Shown here: positions 7,783 through 15,529 of the stretch, one piece after another | How positions within the stretch are numbered: the first letter of the stretch is position 1 | Layout of the letters: each line of letters begins with the position of its first letter | DNA from: Pseudomonadota bacterium | GTDB lineage: Bacteria; Desulfobacterota; Desulfobacteria; Desulfobacterales; Desulfolunaceae | Direction of reading: 5' to 3' | Length of the DNA: 64,000 nt | Assembly: GCA_018818835.1 (NCBI GenBank) | Contig: JAHIRD010000106.1 | Span: 1-64,000, forward strand | Notes under the pieces: model-generated | What the model was told of the DNA's origin: nothing | Database searches by the model: none | What the model saw: only the letters and a program-made list of their open reading frames with translations | Program-made: the position numbers and the translations under genes

Positions 7783-9564
7783 TTAAAACCCTTCCGGGAG
7801 ACTGTTTGTACCATCCTCGGAATGGCCCAGTTCCCTTCTGACCAGGGAGTTTAGAAAAGCATCCGGGTCAATCAGGGCGTCCCTGGAAATAAAATAACGA
7901 CTTCGTCCCGATTTTTCCTGAATCAGCTTAAGACCCAGTTCGAAATCCGACGAGAATTTTGCATAGATTTCATCGAATCGTGTCCCAGGGTCAATGAATC
8001 GACCAATCAGATAATCAACGGCGTCCTCTTCAAAAATGATATTGATATCATGTTCTGAAAAAAAGGAAAGCTCAAGTTTTTTGACTTCATCATAATAGGA
8101 TTTGATGGTATCCACCGCATTGCCGATGCTGGTCACGTTTTTACTGTAGTAGTGGGCCACATGTTCGATGCGGTACTGGGTCAGGGTCAGATTGTGCCGA
8201 ATGGACAGTTGTTTCCAGCTTGCATCCACAAAACGCCTGACCTCTTCCCGTTCATCAGCTTCGACTTTTTTGTAAAGATCCTCCCATTTCTCGTCGTTTG
8301 CATGGGAGCACAATGAGTCGATTGATTCTTCAGGATGTTCGACCACATCCAGAGTGATGGGGAAATACCGGACATGCTCTGTTGGAAGCTTCGTTTCAAA
8401 GGGCAGCAGTATCTCTTCAATGGCGTTGACAAGGCCCCGCGCCCCGGTGTTTTCAGTGTAAGCATTCCTTGCAATAAGCCCCAGGGTATTTTCCGTGAAA
8501 CGGGCTGCAATGCCGTAGGCTGCAAAATCGAGTTTTTTGCCAAGAATCACCGGGTTGTTAGGGTTTTTCAGAATGGAAAACAGATCGTCTTCGGTCAGCC
8601 GTTCAAACACAGCCCGCACAGGAAGTCTCCCTACAAACTCTGATTCAAAACCAAAATTGACAAGATCTTCGGTTCTCATTTTGGAGAGCAGGTTGTATGA
8701 GTAATCCCCCGTAGCAAGTTCGGAACCAAAACCGATGGTTTGTTTTGCGGTTCGTTTTTTGATGATATCAGCCATCCCACCAAATGCACCACTCACGATA
8801 AACAGAATGTTGGCCGTGTTGATCACCTGTTTGTCTTTTTTACCGGTTTTTTGATAGCGTTCCATTTCCTGGAGCATGGACACCGGATCATGGGGTACTT
8901 TGAGCTCTACATCGGTATCTTCCATGGGCTTCAACAGAGCGCGCTGGACACCTGTCCGGGAAATATCCGCACCGATGATATTGGGCGAGGAGGCAATTTT
9001 GTCAATTTCATCAATGTAAATAATGCCATGCTGTGCCAGTTCGATGTCGTCATCTGCTTCCCTTACAAGATCCCTTACAAGATCTTCCACGTTGCCGCCA
9101 ACATAGCCGGTTTCAGTGAATTTTGTGGCATCCCCTTTGACAAAGGGAACCCCGAGCTTCTTGGCGATCAGACGGATCATGTAAGTCTTTCCAACACCTG
9201 TGGGGCCGACCATCAGGATATTGCTTTTGATTCCACCCACCATGATGTCTGTTTTGTTGCCGGTGTTTTCGAGGTGCTTGATACGGTTGAAATGGGTGCA
9301 GATTTTTGTTGCAAGAATGGCTTTGGCCTTATCCTGCTTGATAATGTACTGGTCCAGATGACCTATGAGTTCTTCGGGTTTCAGGTCAAAATTAATTTTT
9401 CTTTTTTTCCCTGTATCCTTGTAGGATTTCCCCTGGTTTGATTTTTGTGCAAGAACACTCGGGGACACAATTTTTACGTTCCCACCGAATTTTTTATTCA
9501 AAAATTCGCCAAGTTCTTTTTCGATTTCTTTCGGGTCCGGTATTTTTTCATTGTTATCGCTCAT
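7783..9564 (-). CDS. ClpX-like AAA+ ATPase lacking the zinc-binding domain
   Basis: A 593-aa AAA+ unfoldase related to ClpX. Residues 1-65 lack the four-cysteine zinc-binding domain of true ClpX and are charged and linker-like instead. Walker A GPTGVGKT is at 120-127. The pore-loop motif GYVG, Walker B IIYIDEID and the sensor region EFVGRLPV are clear. A TIGFGSE segment aligns with the ClpX IGF loop that docks onto ClpP. About 150 residues follow the core and make it longer than ClpX. No clpP is adjacent. It is the first gene on the minus strand before ahbC, 31 bp apart, so co-transcription is possible, but a role in heme synthesis is not shown. Confidence 0.75.
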   Translation of the reverse strand: MSDNNEKIPDPKEIEKELGEFLNKKFGGNVKIVSPSVLAQKSNQGKSYKDTGKKRKINFDLKPEELIGHLDQYIIKQDKAKAILATKICTHFNRIKHLENTGNKTDIMVGGIKSNILMVGPTGVGKTYMIRLIAKKLGVPFVKGDATKFTETGYVGGNVEDLVRDLVREADDDIELAQHGIIYIDEIDKIASSPNIIGADISRTGVQRALLKPMEDTDVELKVPHDPVSMLQEMERYQKTGKKDKQVINTANILFIVSGAFGGMADIIKKRTAKQTIGFGSELATGDYSYNLLSKMRTEDLVNFGFESEFVGRLPVRAVFERLTEDDLFSILKNPNNPVILGKKLDFAAYGIAARFTENTLGLIARNAYTENTGARGLVNAIEEILLPFETKLPTEHVRYFPITLDVVEHPEESIDSLCSHANDEKWEDLYKKVEADEREEVRRFVDASWKQLSIRHNLTLTQYRIEHVAHYYSKNVTSIGNAVDTIKSYYDEVKKLELSFFSEHDINIIFEEDAVDYLIGRFIDPGTRFDEIYAKFSSDFELGLKLIQEKSGRSRYFISRDALIDPDAFLNSLVRRELGHSEDGTNSLPEGF

Positions 9565-9868
9565 AATCCGTTAATATAAACACAGCTATTTTAAAAAGCA
9601 AGGGCTGCCAGGGATAATTTAGGACGCGTTCAGGTCATTGTTGGGGCATGGAATAGTCTGAAACCAACGTTGCAACCGTTCGGCTGATCTGTAAATGTCT
9701 TATTGTGTTTTTTGTTTATTATTCGGAATTTTTTTAAAGAAATAACAGCGAGGGCCGATAAGAACACTAACAGGTGTATTGTCATATCTTTCATTTAGGG
9801 GCTGAAAGCAGATGGTTTTCGGCACCAACGGTGCGTTTGGCCATTATTCCCATTAAAGGAGAATCCGG
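9565..9868. other. Divergent intergenic region
   Basis: About 300 bp between the minus-strand ClpX-like gene and the plus-strand histidine kinase. It should hold both promoters. No open frame, repeat or terminator that I can support lies here. AAAGGAG at about 9856 is the ribosome binding site of the kinase. Confidence 0.5.
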
Positions 9869-11578
9869 GTGAAAAAGTCCGGGCACATCAAAATCCTCAT
9901 TGTGGACGATAACGTATCCACACTGCAATTGCTCAAGCACATGCTAAAAAAAACCGGGTTTGAAATCATCTGTGCATCATCCGGAAATGAAGCGATTGAC
10001 GTGGTCAGTGAAAATGATCTTGCACTTATTCTCCTGGATGTGGTTTTGGATGGGGCATCGGGAATGGACATTGCGGAAATCATTCGGGGCAGCGACGGAA
10101 AAAGTCATATCCCCATTATTTTTATGACCGGCCATGACAAGGACAGTGGCTTTGAATTCAAGGGTTATGAAATCGGTGCGGTGGATTTTATCTATAAGCC
10201 CATTAATCCTGTGGTGCTTCACAGTAAAGTCGGTGTATTTGCAGAACTCTACCTGAGGGAAAAAAAGCTGGTTGAGAGCAACCTTGAACTTGAAACAACT
10301 CTGTCATCCTTGCGCAAGGAAATCGGGATGCGGAAAAAAGTTCATCAGGCCCTGAAACGATCCGAAGAACAATACCGGACCCTGTACGAAACGAGTCAGG
10401 ATATGGAGTCCCAGCTTCGTCAGGCCCAGAAAATGGAAGCCGTGGGAACCCTTGCCGGGGGAATTGCCCATGATTTCAACAATATTTTGGCGGCCATCAT
10501 GGGCTATATTGAACTTTCCCAGTTTGATGTTCCCGAGAGCAATCCGGCCCGTCACAGCCTTGATCAGGTTTTGAAGGCCACCCACCGGGCCAAAAAACTG
10601 GTCAGCCAAATCCTGGCATTCAGTCGACAAAACAACTACGAAAAAAAACCGGTTTATGTTCAATGTATTATCAATGAATGCGTGGAACTTTTGCGCGCCT
10701 CCATCCCAAGTACGGTGGCCATTGAAAAGGATCTCTGTCAGGAACTGAAAGCTGTGAAAGCGGACTCGACCCAGATCCATCAGGTGATCATGAATTTATG
10801 CACCAATGCCTACCATGCCATGGATGGCGGAGAAGGACGTATTGATATCACACTGTCACCCTACGGGATGCGTGATGAGGACTGTTTGTCCATGCTGGGC
10901 CTGAGCCAGGGTGAATATATGAGGCTTGTGATCGGAGATACAGGCTGCGGGATGGACGAGAAAATCCTATCCAAGATTTTTGAGCCTTACTTTACAACCA
11001 AGGCCAAGGGCCAGGGAACAGGCATGGGGCTGTCTGTGGTTCATGGAATCATTAAATCCCATGGGGGCCGTATTGATGTGACCAGCGAACCGGGAAAGGG
11101 TAGTCGGTTTACCCTGTATCTTCCGGTTATAGATATGAGTGCCAGTGACCATACAGACGTTCCGGCTCTGCTGCCCCTGGGCAGAGAGCGTATTCTATTT
11201 GTGGATGATGAGGAAACCCTGGTGGATCTGGGTGTTAAAATACTTGAACGCCTGGGCTATGAAGTCGTTTCGGAAACCAGCAGCCTGAGGGCTTTTGAGC
11301 GGTTCAAGGATGATCCCCAAGGGTTTGATCTGGTGATTACGGATATGACCATGCCAGATTTGACAGGCATACAGCTGGCCCGAAAAATTAAAATGATATC
11401 TCCCGGTGTTCCTATTATTTTATGCACCGGTTATCACAAGGAAATCAATGTTTCAAAAGTTAAGGACTTCGGTATTGATTTCTTGTTGTTGAAGCCCCTT
11501 AAAATCATGGACCTGGCAACGGTGATACGTGATGCTGTTCAGCTGGAGGAGGAGATCAGGGTATTCAAGCATGCATGA
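9869..11578 (+). CDS. Hybrid histidine kinase with receiver domains at both ends
   Basis: A soluble 569-aa signalling protein without membrane segments. Domain order: a receiver domain (about 5-120) with phospho-acceptor D57 in LLDV; a coiled-coil linker (about 130-190); a HisKA dimerisation domain with phospho-accepting H201 in GGIAHDFNN; an HATPase domain with N box NLCTNAYHAM, G1 GDTGCGMD and the GTGMGLSVVHGI lid; and a second receiver domain (about 435-555) with D492 in VITDMTMPD. The start is GTG, supported by AAAGGAG eight bases upstream. It lacks a PAS or membrane sensor, so input probably comes through the N-terminal receiver. The stop overlaps the start of the next gene, which suggests joint translation. 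Confidence 0.92.
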   Translation: MKKSGHIKILIVDDNVSTLQLLKHMLKKTGFEIICASSGNEAIDVVSENDLALILLDVVLDGASGMDIAEIIRGSDGKSHIPIIFMTGHDKDSGFEFKGYEIGAVDFIYKPINPVVLHSKVGVFAELYLREKKLVESNLELETTLSSLRKEIGMRKKVHQALKRSEEQYRTLYETSQDMESQLRQAQKMEAVGTLAGGIAHDFNNILAAIMGYIELSQFDVPESNPARHSLDQVLKATHRAKKLVSQILAFSRQNNYEKKPVYVQCIINECVELLRASIPSTVAIEKDLCQELKAVKADSTQIHQVIMNLCTNAYHAMDGGEGRIDITLSPYGMRDEDCLSMLGLSQGEYMRLVIGDTGCGMDEKILSKIFEPYFTTKAKGQGTGMGLSVVHGIIKSHGGRIDVTSEPGKGSRFTLYLPVIDMSASDHTDVPALLPLGRERILFVDDEETLVDLGVKILERLGYEVVSETSSLRAFERFKDDPQGFDLVITDMTMPDLTGIQLARKIKMISPGVPIILCTGYHKEINVSKVKDFGIDFLLLKPLKIMDLATVIRDAVQLEEEIRVFKHA

Positions 11579-12095
11579 GAGATCAACTATCAAAGCCGTT
11601 CTTTTAAGTGTTTATGTCTTATTCGGGCAGGTTTCTGTCCTTCATGGGCAGGGCACAGACTTTCGAGAGGTGACATGGGGAATGAGCCGTCTTGAAGTGA
11701 TGGCCCATGAGGAATCGGGACCGGTGTCCCTTGACGCCCCTTTTATCTATTATACATCCCGAGTGGCGGGCCAGGAACATCACCTTCTCTATGGATTCAT
11801 TGAAGACAAACTTGTGAACGCCGTTTACATCATCGTAACCCAATCACCCCGAGAATATCGTTATTTTAAAAAGAATATCGAGTCCAAATATGGTCGGCCG
11901 AAAAAATCATATGATGGGGGAAGCCAAAATTACCTCTTTTTCTGGGAAAATGAGCGGACAGAGATAACTATAAGACCTGGAAATATAAGGGAATGTCGCA
12001 TTGAATACATGGCTAAAAAGTTCAAGCCCCTAAGGGCGAATAAGGAAAAAGAAAGAAAACAAAGACTCTCAGATGAGCTCAGTAGAGCCTATTAA
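11571..12095 (+). CDS. Small exported protein of unknown function
   Basis: A 174-aa product with an N-terminal hydrophobic signal peptide ending near VLHGQG, so it is likely periplasmic. The mature part begins FREVTWGMSRLEV, which resembles the W-G-x-S-x-x-E-V opening found in several small periplasmic proteins, and it ends in a strongly basic, charged tail. No enzyme motif is visible. The ATG at 11571 overlaps the kinase stop codon by a few bases and gives a proper signal peptide; a longer in-frame start at 11529 lies inside the kinase gene and is less likely. Tight coupling to the kinase suggests a related sensory or envelope role, but that is inference. Confidence 0.7.
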   Translation: MHERSTIKAVLLSVYVLFGQVSVLHGQGTDFREVTWGMSRLEVMAHEESGPVSLDAPFIYYTSRVAGQEHHLLYGFIEDKLVNAVYIIVTQSPREYRYFKKNIESKYGRPKKSYDGGSQNYLFFWENERTEITIRPGNIRECRIEYMAKKFKPLRANKEKERKQRLSDELSRAY

Positions 12096-12177
12096 TCCCT
12101 TGGTACTTATATATGTGAACAATGTTCGAATGTGTAAATTATCTTAAAATGATAGAAAATGATTTGCTATTTAGTCT

Positions 12178-12196
12178 GAAAATGATAATGATTTAA
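12178..12196. promoter_or_regulatory. Fur-box-like sequence
   Basis: gaaaatgataatgatttaa matches 14 of 19 positions of the classical Fur consensus. It lies 79 bp before the PstS-like gene. An extra ATGAT run precedes it. This is suggestive only; the region is AT-rich and such matches arise by chance. Confidence 0.3.
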
Positions 12197-12274
12197 AAAT
12201 GTTCAAAGTTCCATTCAATATTACAGTAAGTTACCTGCTGTTTTTTATCAAAAAAACAAATTAAGGAGAGAGGT

Positions 12275-12715
12275 ATGAGGAGAAAGTGTTTGTTGGGCTT
12301 TGTTTTTCTGGCAATTGTCGGAATGTATTATTCATTCCCAGGAATTGCGGTTGCGGATGATCTGATCGTCATCGGTAACAGAAGCGTGCCTGCATCGGAA
12401 TTGTCCCCAACGGATATCCAGAATATTTATCTGGGAAAGAAAAAAATGTGGGATAATGGGGTGAAGGTTGAGGTGGCCACCTTGGGTGGCGGAGAACTGA
12501 CGGATCGGTTTTTGAAAGCCTATGTGAAGAAAAATTCAAGTATGTACAACAAATACTGGAAAAAGCAGGTGTTTACCGGAGGTGGAAAGCCACCGGTTAC
12601 TTTTGAACGTGAAAAAGATCTTGTGGAGTATGTCTCCAAGACAAAAGGAGCTGTGGGCTACGTGACATCACAGTCATACACGGACAGCGTGAAAATTCTT
12701 GCAGTCATGCACTAA
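12275..12715 (+). CDS. Small PstS-like periplasmic substrate-binding protein
   Basis: A 146-aa exported protein (signal peptide cleaved near AVADD). It belongs to the short phosphate-ABC-type periplasmic binding protein group: VIGNRSVPASELSPTDIQNIYLG-like opening, KYWKKQVFTGGGKPP in the middle and a GAVGYV segment near the end. These single-lobe proteins are often encoded next to porins rather than ABC permeases, as here. A good ribosome binding site (AAGGAGAGAGG) precedes the ATG. No permease or ATPase gene is nearby, so an accessory role such as capturing an anion for the porin is more likely than a full importer. Confidence 0.8.
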   Translation: MRRKCLLGFVFLAIVGMYYSFPGIAVADDLIVIGNRSVPASELSPTDIQNIYLGKKKMWDNGVKVEVATLGGGELTDRFLKAYVKKNSSMYNKYWKKQVFTGGGKPPVTFEREKDLVEYVSKTKGAVGYVTSQSYTDSVKILAVMH

Positions 12716-12784
12716 TACGAACTTTAATTCGATCGTTTAAAGCTTACAGGATCGTACAGGATGTATCATACAGGAGGTCAAATC

Positions 12785-14101
12785 ATGAACAGAAGGCTTG
12801 CTACTCTGATAATATTCATGCTTGGCATGGCTTTTTCAAGCAGTGTCCAAGCTCTTGAGTTGAATGAAACGGGCAAGGTCGATATTCACGGCTTTATCAC
12901 TCAAGGCTATCTTTTTTCCGACGACAATAATTTTATGGCTGATACCGAAGGGAACGGATCGACCCAGTTCAATGAGATCGGTATCAACTTTTCCTCAGAC
13001 GTCAGTGAACGTCTTCGAATGGGTGTCCAGTTTATTGCAAGGGACCTCGGGAAAATGGGGAACCAGGCTGTTACGATTGACTGGGCTGTTGCGGATTACA
13101 GCTTTTATGACTGGTTGAATCTGAGGGCCGGAAAGATCAAATTTCCCCATGGCCTCTACAATACAGCACGTGATGTTGACATGCTGAGAACCTTTATCTT
13201 TTTGCCCCAGAGCGTTTACACCGAAGGATGGCGAGATTCCTTGAATGCAGGAAGCGGAGCAGGATTTTACGGATATGTTCCCGTGGGAATCGTCGGGAGT
13301 CTTACCTATATAGCGTTTGGTGGAAATGCAGGTATGAAAGATGACGGGGGTGAAGCACGACTCCTTGAAGACCAGGTTCCCAAAGAACTTCAGCTGAATG
13401 TTCTTGCCATGGATACGAAACGGACATGGGGTTCTCAGTTGATCTTGGATTCAGCGTTCAGCATTGACGGCCTGAAACTTCTTGGCGGGTACTGGGGGCA
13501 TGAGTTTACTGCGGACTGCAGTGTGATCAATGGCACAGGCTCACCCTTGTTTGATGCGACAAACACACTGGTCGGGTCTAAAATGGACACGGAAACCAGG
13601 GTTTTCGACATTAAGATCCGTTCAACCACAGCAGCTCTTGAATATTCCTGGGGCAATTTGATTTTCGCCACAGAGTATATGCAAAATAATTACCGATTGA
13701 AACTTCCCCTATCCACACGTGTTCTTCCATCGGGTATGATAAACAAGGATTTTGATGCCTTAGCATACTATGGAAGCTTGACCTACCGATTTACCGATTG
13801 GTTCGAATTGGGTGCTTATTATTCCGAATACTTTGCGAACAAGGATGACAAAGATGGTGCAGAATCTGTCGCGGAAGGAACGGTCAAGGCGGGTCAGGAA
13901 CATGTAAAATGGCTCAAAGATTCCTGCGTAGCATTGCGGTTTGACCTTACGCCTAACTGGATACTGAAACTTGAAACCCATTATGTTGACGGTGCTGCCT
14001 TGATGTACAGTGATGACGGGAATATAGCGGCCGACGGAGTGACAACCACGTACGAACGTTACTGGATGCTGTATGGAGCAAAGCTCTCCTACAGCTTCTA
14101 A
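12785..14101 (+). CDS. Outer-membrane porin
   Basis: A 438-aa beta-barrel protein with a cleavable signal peptide ending SSSVQA. The mature part begins with a short LNETGKVDIHGFITQGY strand, shows alternating hydrophobic strands throughout, and ends in the terminal phenylalanine (KLSYSF) expected for outer-membrane insertion. The ATG at 12785 follows CAGGAGGTC at good spacing; an in-frame ATG 24 bp earlier is rejected for lack of a binding site. It is paired with the upstream PstS-like protein and followed by a terminator. Substrate unknown. Confidence 0.85.
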   Translation: MNRRLATLIIFMLGMAFSSSVQALELNETGKVDIHGFITQGYLFSDDNNFMADTEGNGSTQFNEIGINFSSDVSERLRMGVQFIARDLGKMGNQAVTIDWAVADYSFYDWLNLRAGKIKFPHGLYNTARDVDMLRTFIFLPQSVYTEGWRDSLNAGSGAGFYGYVPVGIVGSLTYIAFGGNAGMKDDGGEARLLEDQVPKELQLNVLAMDTKRTWGSQLILDSAFSIDGLKLLGGYWGHEFTADCSVINGTGSPLFDATNTLVGSKMDTETRVFDIKIRSTTAALEYSWGNLIFATEYMQNNYRLKLPLSTRVLPSGMINKDFDALAYYGSLTYRFTDWFELGAYYSEYFANKDDKDGAESVAEGTVKAGQEHVKWLKDSCVALRFDLTPNWILKLETHYVDGAALMYSDDGNIAADGVTTTYERYWMLYGAKLSYSF

Positions 14102-14120
14102 CACCACGTACCATTGACAT

Positions 14121-14155
14121 AAAAACGGCGCATGACGGTTCATGTGCCGTTTTTT
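14121..14155 (+). terminator. Terminator after the porin gene
   Basis: A 15-bp stem starting AAAAACGGCGCATGA, with a CGGT loop, a matching right arm containing one G-T wobble and a trailing T run. It lies 20 bp past the porin stop. Confidence 0.85.
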
Positions 14156-14338
14156 CGTGAGGCTGCATACGGGGTTGCAGGTTTACACGACTGCGTATTT
14201 ACAAAACGGGACATCATGTGGTATGTGCAAAAAAATGCTTAATGATTCCTGATGCAAACCCGAAATATAGGGTGCGGGTCAGATCATGGCATGCTTTTTT
14301 TAGTATTATTTTGAATAGTTCATTATTTGGGGGTTATT

Positions 14339-15490
14339 ATGATAAAGAAAAAGACAATCGCTCTTATTGTAACGGCAACCCTGCTGGTTTTCGCAGGGAT
14401 AGCATCCTCAGCCTATGCCAAGGATATCAAAACCTATGAAGAGTTATACAAACTCCTCCCCGGTCAGGGCAGTGTTGACCATGCGGGTGAGATTGACCGC
14501 GCTTTAAAAACCGTGGTCAAACTTCAGGAACTCCGTGAACACAGGACCCTGACCATCGAAGGGCCCAAGGATTACCAGATCTATAATCCCAGGTTCCTGT
14601 CCATTTCCTTTTATGCCAACGTGAAAAAACCGGGAAGTGCTAAAGCCAAACCCTTGCCTGCGGTTTACGCCCTGTTGTTCGAGAAGGATGAGGACAACAA
14701 ACTGACCTTCTTTAAAAGTATCTTTCTGGCCTGGGTCGGGGATCAGGATGTGGAGAGTTATAAAACAGTGACACCTGAGAAGATGTGCGAATACTTTCGT
14801 TCAAAAGGTGCTGAATATGTGTTCCTTGAAAAAAAGGCCGACGTAGTGAAACCTGAAGATATGGTGATAAACGGCTCCAATGTCAAAAGCGGTGTCATTG
14901 CCGAGCAGTTTATCGATAGTGCCATTACGCGGGACAGTGAGTTGCAGTTTGCCCTTGAAAATTATGTTCAAAAAGAGGTGGAAAAGGTTAAAAAACCGGA
15001 TGATTCAGTGCGAGTTCAGCAGCTTGAAGCCCGGATCAAAAAGCTTGAGGCTCTTTTGTTGAACGTTACGCGCAATGGCAATGACCTGGTTTTCAGCAAT
15101 ATGAATGTTCATATTGAAAACGGTTCAGGATCCGTATCCAAGGTCAATGGTACCGGAAATCTTATCGTGGGCTATGATGATCCGGGGAATGGATCTCACA
15201 ACATCATGGTGGGCACAAAAAACAAATGCAGCTCCTATGGTGGAATTGTAACGGGCATCGGAAACGTGGTTACCAATAAATTCGCAGCCGTAGCCGGTGG
15301 AACAGGCAACGCTGCAACCGGAGATTATGCCGTGATTCTTGGGGGGCATGACAACAAGGCCACCGGAGATTATTCGAGTATTTTGGGTGGCAGCGACAAT
15401 AAAGCCAAAGGGGATTACTCAAGTATCAACGGGCAGCAAGGTCGGACCAAGGTTGCGGAAGGTGAGAATAAACATTTCCGTAAGGAATAG
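14339..15490 (+). CDS. Secreted protein with C-terminal beta-roll repeats
   Basis: A 383-aa exported protein with a signal peptide ending SSAYA. The N-terminal half (about 25-220) is a globular region of unknown family. A short coiled coil (VRVQQLEARIKKLEALL, about 225-242) leads into NDLVFSNMNVHIENGSGS and then glycine/asparagine-rich repeats. The last three are GTGNAATGDYAVILG, GHDNKATGDYSSILG and GSDNKAKGDYSSING, about 14-15 residues each, in the style of trimeric-autotransporter head or beta-roll repeats. No membrane anchor follows. The ATG at 14339 has GGGGG five bases upstream. It lies 39 bp before the caspase-like fusion gene on the same strand, so the two are probably one operon. Function unknown; a secreted or surface structural protein is likely. 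Confidence 0.8.
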   Translation: MIKKKTIALIVTATLLVFAGIASSAYAKDIKTYEELYKLLPGQGSVDHAGEIDRALKTVVKLQELREHRTLTIEGPKDYQIYNPRFLSISFYANVKKPGSAKAKPLPAVYALLFEKDEDNKLTFFKSIFLAWVGDQDVESYKTVTPEKMCEYFRSKGAEYVFLEKKADVVKPEDMVINGSNVKSGVIAEQFIDSAITRDSELQFALENYVQKEVEKVKKPDDSVRVQQLEARIKKLEALLLNVTRNGNDLVFSNMNVHIENGSGSVSKVNGTGNLIVGYDDPGNGSHNIMVGTKNKCSSYGGIVTGIGNVVTNKFAAVAGGTGNAATGDYAVILGGHDNKATGDYSSILGGSDNKAKGDYSSINGQQGRTKVAEGENKHFRKE

Positions 15491-15529
15491 CGTGATCCAT
15501 TTGTATCAAAAGGCCAAAGGAAAAGGGGT

